This document shows positions 33,468 to 44,547 of a DNA stretch of 64,000 bases, piece after piece (the first letter of the stretch is position 1; every line of letters begins with the position of its first letter). The DNA comes from Oopsacas minuta (lineage: Eukaryota > Porifera > Hexactinellida > Lyssacinosida > Leucopsacidae). The translations under genes were made by a program, and so were the position numbers. The stretch covers positions 801,029-865,028 of the forward strand of contig JAKMXF010000088.1 of assembly GCA_024704765.1 (NCBI GenBank), written 5' to 3'. The notes below the pieces were generated by a model. It searched no databases. It was not told the origin of the DNA and was given only the letters and a program-made list of their open reading frames with translations.

Positions 33468-34685
33468 TTACAACAGAGCATTAATAAGCTCAGTGAATGA
33501 CGTCACATACCATGGAGATAAGTCCTTAACCTTCTGTCTCATCACGTTACCTCCAAAGCCTATGAACACGTCAGCTGGGGGGAACGCCTCGTAGTCAGTG
33601 TACCCGTCTCCTATCATGGTTAGAGTATTGTATTGCCCTTCTGTCTTTATGCGTTGTATTACTAGTCCCTTACCGCCTGTCTGACTGGTAGGCTGATTAA
33701 AATCGAAGGTATTATAATCACCTAAATGATTAAGTCATTATTATCCGTAGTACTAATGAGTATTGTTAGTATTCATGGTATGGTAGCTAACCTGTATCAT
33801 CGAATAGTATAGAGTTTGCAAACACTCGATCAGCAGGGATTGACAGCTGATCAGCCGCGGGACCTATTATCTCTCTGAAGCCTCCAGACACTAGATACAC
33901 GTCTGTACCTCTGGAATGCAGACAGGCGACCAGCTCACGGATCCCCGGGGTGAGGCGGACTGGGTGAATAGAGATGAACTCCTCTAGCGATTTCTTGGAA
34001 GGACGAACCATCTGGAGACGAGTGCTCAAACTCTCTCTGAACCCAATTGTACCAACCATACCTAAATAGAATATTTTAGAACAAAGCGTGTGGGCTTGCG
34101 ACTAAGATTACTATTGAGTGATAGCCACGTCATATTGTAACATTATATGTTATTTTATTAGTGAAATACTTCAAAGTCATATATGTTGTGTAGTAACTAA
34201 TGCGCAATACAGTGTATACCTCCCTTGCTGAAAGTGTCCAGCTTAGGTAGTAGATAAGAGAATATACATCATAGTAATATTACGTAAATACAATGAACTT
34301 TCTACATAAAAAACAAAAGAATTCACGATTAAATGCCTTATGACCTTCTCAGTTGCTAGGGTAAAGTACTTATTCCAGGGATAATACCCTAATTAAGGTT
34401 GTATATTACACAATAAATAAAGCTACAATTAATAGGTTTACTTGTGAGATTGCTTGCTAATATGTCGTCATTAGTATGCGTATTATAAAATAGAAATATA
34501 CCTTTCTTGGTCCACCTCTTGACTTTGTCCCCCACGCCACAGAAGTCTGCAAGCTCGTCCAGTCCCTCGTCCTGACAGACCGTAGAGTCCACGTCGAAGC
34601 AAACACAGTCCGATACCGCCCACAGCTGTCGGGCCTCTTTTTCGCTCATATTTTGTTTTGAATTTTCTGTCGGAGTGGTGGCCAT
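33468..34685 (-). CDS. PSPH: Phosphoserine phosphatase
   Basis: Three exons (34685-34502, 34061-33792, 33721-33468), phases consistent, about 235 residues. HAD-family motif I is CFDVDSTVC, with the nucleophile Asp and general-acid Asp two residues later. Further family blocks are DELADFCGV, STRLQMVRPS, TPGIRELVACLHSRG, YLVSGGFREII, ANSILFDDTG and the Mg-binding MIGDGYTDYEA. It catalyses the last step of serine synthesis, O-phosphoserine to serine, in the cytosol. The first intron is about 440 bp, long for this window. It converges with receptor copy 5, with only about 180 bp between stops. Confidence 0.92.
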
Positions 34686-34882
34686 TTGGAAAAGATAGTA
34701 TTGAAATTAGCTAGAAAGTCTACACAGGAATTGTTCATTAGTTTTATAGTATCTGGTAGAAGACACACATGAGGATATCATGTCATAGCGTGATCAGTTA
34801 ATCATTATAGAATGTAATAATAGAACAGATAAAGTCATCAAATCATTAGTTGCATGACCTATTATGTAATTATCGTGTTTAA

Positions 34883-36149
34883 TTAAGGAGATGATATTCT
34901 ACATTCAAAGTTTCCCAATTTAAATATTACAGTCATATTATCCCCCGGGATAACTTCTGGAGATGAGTCCCTGAACTGACGAGATAATACAATCCCTCGG
35001 TTCCTCAGAATATCAGATTTCTGTTCGTTAACTTCACGGAGGTAATGCCAGGCACTGGCTGTATCCTCTTCATCAATAATATATAACTAGAGGTTAATAT
35101 TGATATAAAGGTGTTAAAATATGATTAATCATAAATACCTGAGTACTGAAAGTTGATACCAACATAGGAATATATCCCGTAACAGAGCTCCAGTCTTCAT
35201 GGAAGAAATAAATCGGTTTTATATCAGTAGCAACAATCAATTGATTTGTATTAATTCTTTTGAATAAATCTTTTTGGAAACTAAATGAAAGATAAAACCA
35301 GAGATACTGCTTGCCTAGGGCTTCCTCCTCCTCTCCCGTTAGGGTACCGTCGTATAGCGCTAGCCACAGACTGGGAACATCTCCGTATTTGTTGTGATGT
35401 GTATGACAACTCTAGAGAAGAAGAGTAAATAAAAACAACAACAAATATATATATAATGCTTATACCTTGTATATGACTCTAGCAACGACAGAACATGTGA
35501 ACTCGCTGGGGGTTGGAGATAGAGATATTCTGCTGAGGGTCACAGGGAAGAATTCAAAATCCAAGAATTCTTTGATAAATAATTTTATTTTAATATTACC
35601 AGGCATAAAGTTCCATAAACTGGATATATCAAAACATTCTACTCGCGACGTCACGTGTGCTATAACCTCTGCTGGGGAGAGATGATGAGGATCAGAATTA
35701 TATTTGTCCTGTTGGTATACATCTTTAACTCTATAGCCCTTAATTACTAACAGTCTGCCCTCTTGCAGCCTGCTGTAGTTCCTTTTAATCACGGAGGATC
35801 CCCAGAAACTAACCCTAACCAAGTCAGAGGCATCCTTGACCCAAATGGCGAAGAAGCAAAAGTCAGAACTATTTCTCTTCTTGGTGAAGAATATCGGATG
35901 GAACTTCCGTGTTATAACACCTATTAGGAGGGCATCGGGCCGATAGGGCAGCGTAGTACCCAGCTGGGATCTGAGTATAGATATATTCTCCCGAGGAGAG
36001 GGACTGCTATTAATTAACTCAAAGCAAGTGATCGGGTCTGATACCGCCAGAGCGTCCGCACTTAATTTACTTTGCTGAGACATGAACTCATTCCAGGGCT
36101 CCAGGGGTCTAGGGGGAGGGGGGAAATGATTCTCGGTTTGGGTTGCCAT
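34883..36149 (-). CDS. OB-fold protein, possibly RADX-like
   Basis: Three exons (36149-35466, 35411-35139, 35086-34883), all phase 0, give 386 residues. The region FCFFAIWVKDASDLVRVSFWG, then RLQEGRLLVIKGYRVKDVY (about residues 95-145) reads as a beta-rich OB fold of the single-stranded nucleic-acid binding type (RPA-like). A second similar block may follow near SEFTCSVVARVIYKS. The best guess is a relative of RADX or another RPA-related protein of replication forks, but I cannot prove the family from sequence alone. The N-terminus is proline-rich. Confidence 0.5.
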
Positions 36150-37909
36150 TAACTAGTAACGAACTTAGAGTAATGGAATGTATAAACACAGGCCTATCAG
36201 GATAAATACTAATGAGTAGGTCTACGTAAATTAACACAATAAATGTTATCTAACAAATCAATAAACACTAAAAATAAGTTTTCATAATGCTGAGTATAAA
36301 TCCTCATTTACTAAGCAGGATATTACTATGACCATAATCCTGTATAATACGAGAAGAGGAAGCGGGACTAGTTGCCACTGGACAAGCACAATTGTAATTG
36401 AAAGGAAGTTAGAATGTGAATTAATAGAAAGTTAGACAATCAAATTACAATCTGTTAATGAATTGGGCAATTCTATATTCATTGTTTCGACTGCAAAACT
36501 ACTGAATCATACAATTAGCACCCACACTTTCATAGAACAAATATTGCAACAAAATATTTATTATGATAAACAAAATACCAAACAATAACAACAACAAGCA
36601 CTCTGGTAAATAATCTTATCCGTCAAATTGCTCTAATTAAATATTTTGAATAATAACAAATTAATAAATAAAAACATTTCGCTGATTAAGCAATTATTAA
36701 GACAAACATTTCTCTATTGGACGATAAATTAATTACTATTCACATTCCTTAACACGTTGCCATGGAGATTAATAAAAATCTTATTAGAGCTAGGGAGCCT
36801 GAAGTCATATCTAAAAGTGCTGGACGCCAGGAAGTAAGCAGATATTTGTGGTAGTGAGAGCCTCGGAATTGCTATATATAAGGAATATACTTTGTACATA
36901 CATGGCATTATTGATGGCAGTAAGTACATTTTAGTGAAATATATTTGTGAGTTTTACAGATAATGAATTATTTAACAGAGGATTAACATCGATGGTATAT
37001 TTGTAGAGACAATGTATTTGTCCACATTCCTAAGGAAGTACTTAGCAACTCATATTACAGAAATTTAGATGTTGCATATTCTAAAGGACGAAAGTTGCAA
37101 ATAATAATTGCAACAAGAACTGTACATTCCATTCCCTATCATCAATAGTTGTAGAATGGAATGTAGGGCACACTAAGCCATCTATACAAATAATCGATCA
37201 TGCAATCATCACTACATCTCCTTATTCTCTGATAATCCACGTAGCAGCGATTTGATATAATCTACTGAGATATTAGTAACAGTTACCAGGCAACAGAGCA
37301 AGAATGTAATTATTCATATTCATATCATTTAGGTGATTATATTTATGGAATTTAGTGACAAGTCACATTATAATGAAAAGTTAATAAATGCTATGAATAT
37401 ACACAGAATTAACCAAATTCGCTGGAAACATTTTTCCAATTCAGGAGTAAGGCAGTGTATAAAATCACAATACAGCTGGTAAAAAATATAAGGAAGTGAT
37501 CGTTATAATAAAGAATTGACTGTGAAATGAAGAATAACCAAATTAGCTACGCTCATAGCTCAGCTGCTGAATAGTATAATCATATTGCTACCAGCGGGGT
37601 GTAAGACCATTAGTATAACAGCTGATTAGAGCTGAATATTAGATTGTTAGGGGTATTAACCATTAACATAACCAGGCTATAGTCAGGAGGATTATGACAA
37701 TATCCAGCAAGGCATAGACACTTGTTACTAAGAATACTGAATACAGCTGTATATAGTAAGAAATAGCTGTACAGTATCCTACGTAACGAGCTAACCCTTA
37801 CCGTCCTGCTCAATAAAATACATACTCAATATACTCCAGTATTGTAAACAACTTGTTAGCGTTAGAGGAGTTCTTATATGACAAATAAACTTAAAATGAA
37901 TAACTGATA
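36150..37909. other. Long gene-free region
   Basis: About 1.75 kb of AT-rich DNA without a recognisable exon. It contains a perfect 12-bp inverted repeat at 37123-37165 (TACATTCCATTC / GAATGGAATGTA) and the short palindrome TTGCAAATAATAATTGCAA near 37095-37113. It may hold regulatory DNA for the neighbouring Maf gene or decayed elements. Confidence 0.5.
37123..37165. repeat. 12-bp inverted repeat (hairpin)
   Basis: TACATTCCATTC at 37123-37134 pairs perfectly with GAATGGAATGTA at 37154-37165, with a 19-nt loop. It could be a small mobile element core or a structured transcript; there is no other support. Confidence 0.5.
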
Positions 37910-38863
37910 TTACACTCTTAACTCCAATTTACGTTTCTGCATAATCTCGTAATTCTTTTTATACTCGTCTCTCTCGCGACGGAGCTTTTCTACGTCTAAC
38001 TTCAAATCATTGATTTCAGATTCCAAAACCTGCTTCTGAACTTTCATAGTATTTTTCTTATCAACTTTCTTCTGCCGACAGGTATGTGCATATCTCCTAT
38101 TCTTGTGCTGTCGACGGATTTTCTTAACCAGATTCTGGTCATCACGTGAGAGGCCGAGATCACGAAGCTTCTTATTGAGGTCGGGGATTTTGAGGGTAGC
38201 TAGATCCCCCTCAGTAACGCCGGGAGGTAACTCCAGGTCTTCCAAGTCTAAACCCAGATCGTCTAACTCGTTAATGTCCTGAAGCTCCTCATCGAAAGAG
38301 GGTTTAGCAAGAGAGGACTGAGGACTGGAGTCAGCGAAATCGTGTCCAGACATATTGTAAGGAGAGGGAGCAGTGCTGGCTAGGTTTGAATTGTTCATGT
38401 CATACATAGGGCCCTGAGGGTGAGCGTAGAAGTTGTCTGCAGGCATGTTATAATCCCCCAACAGCTCCAGCAATTCTTGTTGCACTCTTTGGTCGTCATC
38501 CTGAAGTCCTTGCGGAACGGGAGGAGCTGACACAGGTGGAAAGTATGAAGGGGGTAGCAGAGAGGCATGAGGGGGAGAACTAGTCCAGGGGTTGGAGCCG
38601 TTAGAAGGATACTCAGAGATCGAAGGCGGATACATTTGTCCCTGAGCTGAGGAGACAGACATATGGGGGTGTGCAGGAGCTGGAGGATAGACCTGAGGAT
38701 ATCCTGTGAATATATCGGATGGAGCAGGTGGGAGATGTTCATTCATAAGATTAGGATAACTCGTTAGATCAAAGTTGAATTCTGAGCTGTAAGGAAAATA
38801 GTTATCCTCTGTCGGTGGAGGGCCCAGGTACTGATTCATTCCAAAGTCAAAGTTATTATTCAT
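37910..38863 (-). CDS. Large-Maf-like bZIP transcription factor (copy 1)
   Basis: Intronless, 317 residues from the ATG at 38863, chosen because MNNNFDFGMNQYLG aligns with the starts of the paralogues. The N-terminal half is rich in Pro, Tyr and Ser, with acidic patches, and is probably the activation domain. It shares PPAPSDIFTGYPQVYPPAPA with copies 2 and 3. The extended homology region is LKIPDLNKKLRDLGL. The basic region is KNRRYAHTCRQKK, followed by a leucine zipper. The Y-A-x-x-C-R core in this spacing is typical of Maf proteins, but the usual Gly before Tyr is Arg here. It should bind Maf-recognition elements as a dimer. A TATAAAT at 38919-38925 lies 56 bp upstream. Confidence 0.82.
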   Translation of the reverse strand: MNNNFDFGMNQYLGPPPTEDNYFPYSSEFNFDLTSYPNLMNEHLPPAPSDIFTGYPQVYPPAPAHPHMSVSSAQGQMYPPSISEYPSNGSNPWTSSPPHASLLPPSYFPPVSAPPVPQGLQDDDQRVQQELLELLGDYNMPADNFYAHPQGPMYDMNNSNLASTAPSPYNMSGHDFADSSPQSSLAKPSFDEELQDINELDDLGLDLEDLELPPGVTEGDLATLKIPDLNKKLRDLGLSRDDQNLVKKIRRQHKNRRYAHTCRQKKVDKKNTMKVQKQVLESEINDLKLDVEKLRRERDEYKKNYEIMQKRKLELRV

Positions 38864-39910
38864 GCTTGGCTGTGTAATAGGTTGAATACTTTTGTTATTT
38901 GCTTGCAATATTGGAAGTATTTATAAGGTATATGTTTGAGTTTGATGTAATCCTATACATTGAGGTCTCTGTGGCTGTGATGCCTAGGCCAGCTGACTAA
39001 TTAACCTACCAGTAGAGCACCGTACTTCCTATTGACGAAATTAATAATTTCAGTTTCTAATTCCATAAAAAGTTATAATTAGTTAAGTTTCACTGAATTT
39101 ATTTCTGGGAAACTACTTTTACTTTCTAGTTACACAACTTTCACTTTTTATCATTTTTCCAATAATTCTGATATTATTGTTGTTGTTGTTTTGTTGTTTA
39201 CAATTACCTAATGTTTATTAGTTCATATTTCAATTTATATATGTCCCCTGTTCATTCTTGCACAATAGACAAGTCAATTATAACTTATCTCACTACCTCT
39301 TTGCTATCATATTTATTAGCAAATTTGCCATAAATTTACCTTTTCTTATTTGCAACTTTACAATAAATTTGGAAATAAACTAAAAGCAGTTTTACTGTCA
39401 CTTCAAACTAGACCTAAAACCAACTTCTATATTTCCGAGTTGATACTAATTTAGTGCAATTTGTTGTTGTTTGTTTTATGAACTAAAACTATTACGCTGT
39501 TGTTCTACTTACCAGTTTTGTAAACTAGGTTTGGAATTTAATTCAGTAAGACATTCCTATGAATCTTCTGATTGCTTACGTAATTCAGAGAAAGCATCTG
39601 TGCCATGTGGTATGTACTGGAATAATTATCAATTAATTTATCCTTAAACTATTGCAATAATTATGCGTGCCTTATCGAGAAGTCTCTTAAACCTACTATC
39701 CTCATAGCAACGCTTTGCTCTGCAGGAATGCGCAACTGTCTCTACCTCCCTAATCCTCGTATCTGATGTGTCTCTTAGATGGCGCAAATCCTAGACCTCC
39801 TGCAGCTGTCTACTTTCATTACGACACAGCATAGGCTCAGTGTATAAATATCTGTGTATAGAGTAGAATATGAATACCCAATTAATATCCGTTAACAGAG
39901 ATCGACAGAA
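38864..39910. promoter_or_regulatory. Bidirectional promoter region of Maf copies 1 and 2
   Basis: About 1 kb between head-to-head Maf-like genes. TATAAAT occurs on the minus strand at 38919-38925 and TATAAATA on the plus strand at 39843-39850, 56 and 61-68 bp from the respective ATGs. The middle is AT-rich with poly-T/TTG runs. Core promoter assignment is inference from motif and spacing. Confidence 0.55.
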
Positions 39911-40843
39911 ATGAACTTTGACTACCCAGCCCCTCAATATCCCGGTCAGGTCGGAGAGTTCTACAATCAGGGATTCAACTTTCCATTAGAATCTTACCCC
40001 AATCTGTCTAATGAGCCTCATCTCCCTCCAGCTCCATCTGACATATTCACAGGATATCCTCAGGTCTATCCTCCAGCTCCTGCACACCCCCATATGTCTA
40101 TCTCCTCAGCTCAGAGACAAATGTATCCGCCTTCAATCTCCGAGTATCCTTCTAACGGCTCCAACCCCTGGATGAGTTCCCCCTCTCCTGGCTCACTGCT
40201 GCCCCCCACCTCTCTTCCACCTGTAGTAACTCCCCAAGTCAATCACGAACTTCCTACAGTTGACGACCAAACCGTGCAACAGGAATTTCTAAGCCTGCTA
40301 GACGAGTATCACCCAGTAGACAACTTCTACATGCATCCTATGTACCAACACCCGGAGGGCAGTCAAATGTTTGACAACCTGTCCCTCCCATCCCCTTACA
40401 GAGGTGCCAATGAACCAGGAGAGTTCAGTCCTCCGAATACTCTATTGAAACCTCCGCTAGATGACACAAGCTTTACAGATTATTTGCAGGAGGACACTAA
40501 AAGCAACTCTGATTTAAAAGAGGATGCTGTAGCTGGGGCAGAGAACGAAGATTTGTCCGAGATAAACATCAGAGATCTTAACAAGGCTCTGAGAGACCAG
40601 GGCTACTCCCAAGAGGAGCAAATGGAGGTTAAGCAGATCCGAAGGAAGCAGAAGAACCGCGTTTATGCTAAGAACTGCCGCAAGAATAAGGAAGAGAAAA
40701 AGACAACAATGAAGGTCCAAAAAGAACAACTGGAAAGTGAGATTACTGATCTCAAATCCGATGTAGATCGCCTCAGGGCTCAGAGGAATCAGTACAAAAT
40801 GAGTTATGACATGATGCAGCAAAGGAAACAACAGAATAGCTAA
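39911..40843 (+). CDS. Large-Maf-like bZIP transcription factor (copy 2)
   Basis: Intronless, 310 residues. The N-terminus MNFDYPAPQYPGQVGEFYN is followed by the shared FPLESYPNLSNE and PPAPSDIFTGYPQVYPPAPA blocks, then an acidic stretch. The extended homology region is INIRDLNKALRDQGY. The basic region is KNRVYAKNCRKNKEEKK, followed by a zipper with regular heptads (LESEITDLKSDVDRLRAQRNQY). The residue before the basic-region Tyr is Val, where most Mafs have Gly, so DNA preference may be altered. Very close in its N-terminal half to copies 1 and 3 at DNA level, suggesting recent duplication or conversion. Confidence 0.85.
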   Translation: MNFDYPAPQYPGQVGEFYNQGFNFPLESYPNLSNEPHLPPAPSDIFTGYPQVYPPAPAHPHMSISSAQRQMYPPSISEYPSNGSNPWMSSPSPGSLLPPTSLPPVVTPQVNHELPTVDDQTVQQEFLSLLDEYHPVDNFYMHPMYQHPEGSQMFDNLSLPSPYRGANEPGEFSPPNTLLKPPLDDTSFTDYLQEDTKSNSDLKEDAVAGAENEDLSEINIRDLNKALRDQGYSQEEQMEVKQIRRKQKNRVYAKNCRKNKEEKKTTMKVQKEQLESEITDLKSDVDRLRAQRNQYKMSYDMMQQRKQQNS

Positions 40844-41716
40844 CTAGTAAACTGACCAAACTTTTGAATTAAAAAATAGCTCTAAATAATGGTAGATAGC
40901 GCCAGGATAAATCTTTGTACATAAATGTAAAAATATTCTGTAAACTTGTTGTTATTTTCAGTTACAATGTTATGCTCAAATGAACTATATCCGTGGTAAA
41001 GAGCTGTTTATTGCCAGTTATATTGAAGCTTAAAGGACAGAGCTAATTAATTGAAATAACCAATGAATATTCGTTACTTTGACAGTTTGGGAACATACTT
41101 GTGACAATTTAACACTTCGATATATCCGTGTTAGGTGTAACGAGAGTTGATTAGTTAAAAATGTAGTGAAGAGTTACAAAAATAACGAAAATCAATTTTC
41201 GAATATATAAATGTGTACGCGATAGATTTAATTAAAAGGAATATTTCCAAAAAATCCTGGAAATACATTTTGTATAAAATTCTCATAAACATCCGTAAAC
41301 AAAAATAAATAAAAATATGAGAAAATCAAGAAATGCAATATTTTATTGAATTCCAAATATCTTAAATCAGGGATACTGCAATATACGTATAGAGTTAATC
41401 AAAAAGGATATGGAATATCGCACAAATTTGTATTAAATGATAGCCAAATAAATAAATAATTACGGGAAAATACAGCGCAATAAAACACGAATTTGATAAG
41501 AAGACAGGGCCGCCTCATGTTAGATGTGATGTAAGATATTTATCTGAGTTCAGTACAGAGTACATAAGCAAGGGATAGCTCAGTGGTAGATTACTGTCCC
41601 TATTGCATAAGAATTGTTCAATAGGATACAGCCCTAGAGAGGGTCTAATGTAATATAAATATCGCTAAGGCCTAAAGATATAAACTAACAATCCTTCACA
41701 AACATCCAGTCAAGAA
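40844..41716. promoter_or_regulatory. Spacer with promoter of Maf copy 3
   Basis: About 870 bp. It contains a degenerate right half of a family 3 element (41104-41148, ...TATCCGTGTTAGGTGTAACGAGAGTT) and TATAAAT at 41654-41660, 57-63 bp upstream of the ATG. No gene is seen. Confidence 0.5.
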
Positions 41717-42679
41717 ATGGACTTTGACTACTCAGTTCCTCAATATCTCGGTCAGGTCGGAGAGTTCTACAATCAGGGATTCAACTTTCCATTAGAATCT
41801 TATCCCAATCTGTCTAATGAGTCTCATCTCCCTCCAGCTCCATCTGACATATTCACAGGATATCCTCAGGTCTATCCTCCAGCTCCTGCATACCCCCATA
41901 TGTCTGTCTCCTCAGCTCAGGGACAAATGTATCCACACTCAATCTCTGAGTATCCTTCTAATGGTTCCTATCCCTGGACTAGTTCTCCACCTCATGCCTC
42001 TCTGCAACCCCCTACATACTTTCCACCTGTGTCAGCTCCTCCCGTTCCGCAAGGACTTCAGGATGACGACCAGAAATTGCCAGAGATGTACAGCTTATTC
42101 GATCCCTGCGAGGGCTACGGAGGCTATGAAGGATTCTATGGAGACCCGCAGGCTCCTGCTTATGTCAATAACTCCAACCTTGGGGGCTCATCCTCTCCCT
42201 ACAATTGGCCAGGACAAGATTTCAACGATGCCAGCCCCCCTGCCTCTCTGGTAAAGCCTCCCCCAGAGCTCGAGGATAATTACAATCAAGATGATACGAT
42301 AAGTGATTTTAGAGATGATGAAGAAATAAATATGGAAGATTTGCAGAATCAATTACCTGACGGAATCACAGAGAGACATTTGCTAACTCTGAAAATTCCA
42401 GATTTGAATAAACTCCTTAAAGACTTGGGACTGGACAAAGAGGATCAGAACCTGGTTAAGAGGATCAGACGGCAGTACAAGAACAGGGGATACGCTAACA
42501 CCTGCAGGAAGAAGAAGGAGGAGAGGAAGAGTTCAATGAAAGAGCAGAAACAAACTCTGCAGGTTGAGATTAATGAACTGAAAGATGACGTAGAGAAACT
42601 CAGGCTAGAGAGGGACAGGTACAAACGTAATTACGAGATTATGCAACAGACTAAGAAAGCTACTGCGGCGATGCACTGA
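41717..42679 (+). CDS. Large-Maf-like bZIP transcription factor (copy 3)
   Basis: Intronless, 320 residues. N-terminus MDFDYSVPQYLGQVGEFYN with the same Pro/Tyr-rich blocks as copies 1 and 2. An acidic region is followed by the extended homology region LKIPDLNKLLKDLGLDKEDQ. The basic region KNRGYANTCRKKKEERK keeps the Maf-typical Gly-Tyr-Ala-x-x-Cys-Arg. A leucine zipper follows (LQVEINELKDDVEKLRLERDRYK). It resembles copy 1 strongly through the DNA-binding part (LGL-x(2)-DQNLVK(K/R)IRRQ), although the two genes lie on opposite strands. Confidence 0.88.
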   Translation: MDFDYSVPQYLGQVGEFYNQGFNFPLESYPNLSNESHLPPAPSDIFTGYPQVYPPAPAYPHMSVSSAQGQMYPHSISEYPSNGSYPWTSSPPHASLQPPTYFPPVSAPPVPQGLQDDDQKLPEMYSLFDPCEGYGGYEGFYGDPQAPAYVNNSNLGGSSSPYNWPGQDFNDASPPASLVKPPPELEDNYNQDDTISDFRDDEEINMEDLQNQLPDGITERHLLTLKIPDLNKLLKDLGLDKEDQNLVKRIRRQYKNRGYANTCRKKKEERKSSMKEQKQTLQVEINELKDDVEKLRLERDRYKRNYEIMQQTKKATAAMH

Positions 42680-44129
42680 GAATATAGGATAGAATTATCT
42701 AGATTAAGCTATCTATCTGCTGTATGTGTGCTAGAATGCCTGTTATGTAATTTGTTTGTACAAAATGTTTTAAAAGAATAATAGAAAGCAAATATGAAAA
42801 GTTTGTTAAGTAATGTTAATTAGAACATTTAAAACACGCATAATATTTGGGTTATTAAGTGACTGAGTGAACTGACTTAAGATTTTTAAGCGAAAAATTG
42901 GAAATTTATGTGACATATACAGCGGGACAGCCCGACAGCCCGACAGCTTTAGAGAATAGAATAAAATAAGAATTAAAGCTAACATTAAGCAAATTGAAAG
43001 GAAATCATGAACTCTCGATGTGTTAAATAAGTATTGTGCAATCAGAAATCAGGGAAATATGCTTCTCATAGAAAATTGAGCAATAATATAGAATCATTAT
43101 GTGTAGTCTAGTGTACTAGCGTGAAAACGTAATATGTTCTGACACCACCACACACCGACGCTACTACACAGACAATGAATAATTAATTCATTAATTTAGT
43201 TAATAGAAGATTTGCGTCACAAAATTAATGCAAGGCAAGTAGTGCTGCAATCAGTCAATATAAGGACACATCACCAGCAAGGAATTCACTGGTTTCATTA
43301 ATGAAATCGGCATTCCTGGCGAAAACACAAATCTGTCAGTAGTTCACTTTCATAAATATGCGAATATGCAATTAGGAAGGATTTCAAAGGTAAGCAAACT
43401 GAAATATTAGAGTAGCACCTCCAGAAGATAACAAATATTTGTCTTGGTATCCATAGTAACGAGCTTATTCTAAAATTAGATATAATGTGTATTAACAAAC
43501 TCGAGGATATATTGAGTGTATTTAAGGTAGGTTTAAGAGGCGTAATATTTGGAGTAAGGACACTGGTATTTTCCGAAATATAGAGTGCTGATCGAAGTTA
43601 CGAAATTATACAGGGTGAGGGTATCAGGGGCAAATATCCTTATTTGTAATTATATCAAGTAATTGCAAGAGATCTCCTGATTATTTAAGAATGAAGAGAA
43701 TGTAATCCACGAATAGAGTAGGTATACGCAATCATAGGTGATTACAGAAAATGCAAAAATACCTAAAATTAGCTACTGAATTCAAACAAATGTTAGATTA
43801 ATTTGCAAACAATCTAAAACAGTTGAGTGACGCAGATTATAAGTCAAACAATTGAATGCAGTTGTCTGCTCTCTGCCTATTTTAAAGGAAAGTAGTATCA
43901 TAAGCAGTTTGGTAGAGATAGCGACAAAATAGATAAATTCGCTGATCAGAAAAACAGTCAGCACTTTCCCGTTCAGATTTTGTATAAAACACAGAAAGAT
44001 TTGCATGAATCAAATCAAATATTTGAGAAGAATACTATACTACCTTTCTCTGAGTCTAGAAATGTAACCAGCTTCTAACCGATCCAACAAATCTATGGGT
44101 TTATTATCGTTAGCAGAGGACAGACACAA

Positions 44130-44157
44130 GAATTAGAGATTACATAATCTCTAATTC
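44130..44157. repeat. Perfect 12-bp hairpin
   Basis: GAATTAGAGATT and AATCTCTAATTC are separated by 4 nt (ACAT). It lies about 390 bp upstream of Maf copy 4. Function unknown. Confidence 0.6.
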
Positions 44158-44501
44158 ATAGATCAGTAGTATGCAAGAACTGTAAAGTCCCTACTTCTAA
44201 AAATAGAATTCTAGAACATTCCAGTATTATTATTCAAAATTCTAACATATTTGAACTTCTCCAGATACAAATAGTTCACTGAGGCGATAGATTAATCAAA
44301 GTTTTCTTCAAGTAATCCTGCAATTAATCAGTTCGGTTATTGCATGCCGCAATACCGCAAGTGAAAGTGCCAGCTAATACTTTCTGGAAACATCCGAAAT
44401 TAAATTTAGTGCCAGCGCGGTCAAGTTGAAAGCAGCGATTCAAAGAATCAGAAATATACAAATAAGGTTATTAGCTATACACAATATAAGTATGTGTGTT
44501 G

Positions 44502-44510
44502 TATAAATAG
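44502..44510 (+). promoter_or_regulatory. TATA box of Maf copy 4
   Basis: TATAAATAG lies 38-46 bp before the ATG at 44548. The other three Maf-like genes have TATAAAT at 56-68 bp. If used at normal spacing, the leader would be only about 10-15 nt. Confidence 0.55.
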
Positions 44511-44547
44511 ACAGGTCGCTGGGTAGTTTCATTCTAAATCGTAACAA

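Larger units (their letters stand above)
42680..44547. other. Long gene-free region with inverted repeats
   Basis: About 1.87 kb before Maf copy 4. It includes GGGACAGCCCGACAGCCCGACAGC near 42922, an imperfect inverted repeat at about 43093-43180 (TCATTATGTGTAG ... TAGCGTG against GCTACTACACAGACAATGA), and a perfect hairpin at 44130-44157. The TATAAATAG box of copy 4 lies at 44502-44510. No exon is recognised. Confidence 0.5.

Noticed and set aside
41566-41640. tRNA-like sequence (GGGATAGCTCAGTGGTAGA)
   Set aside because: The A-box-like block is good, but the D stem does not close, there is no GGTTCGA-type B box, and the acceptor arms do not pair. It may be a decayed tRNA or SINE piece; not supported as a gene.
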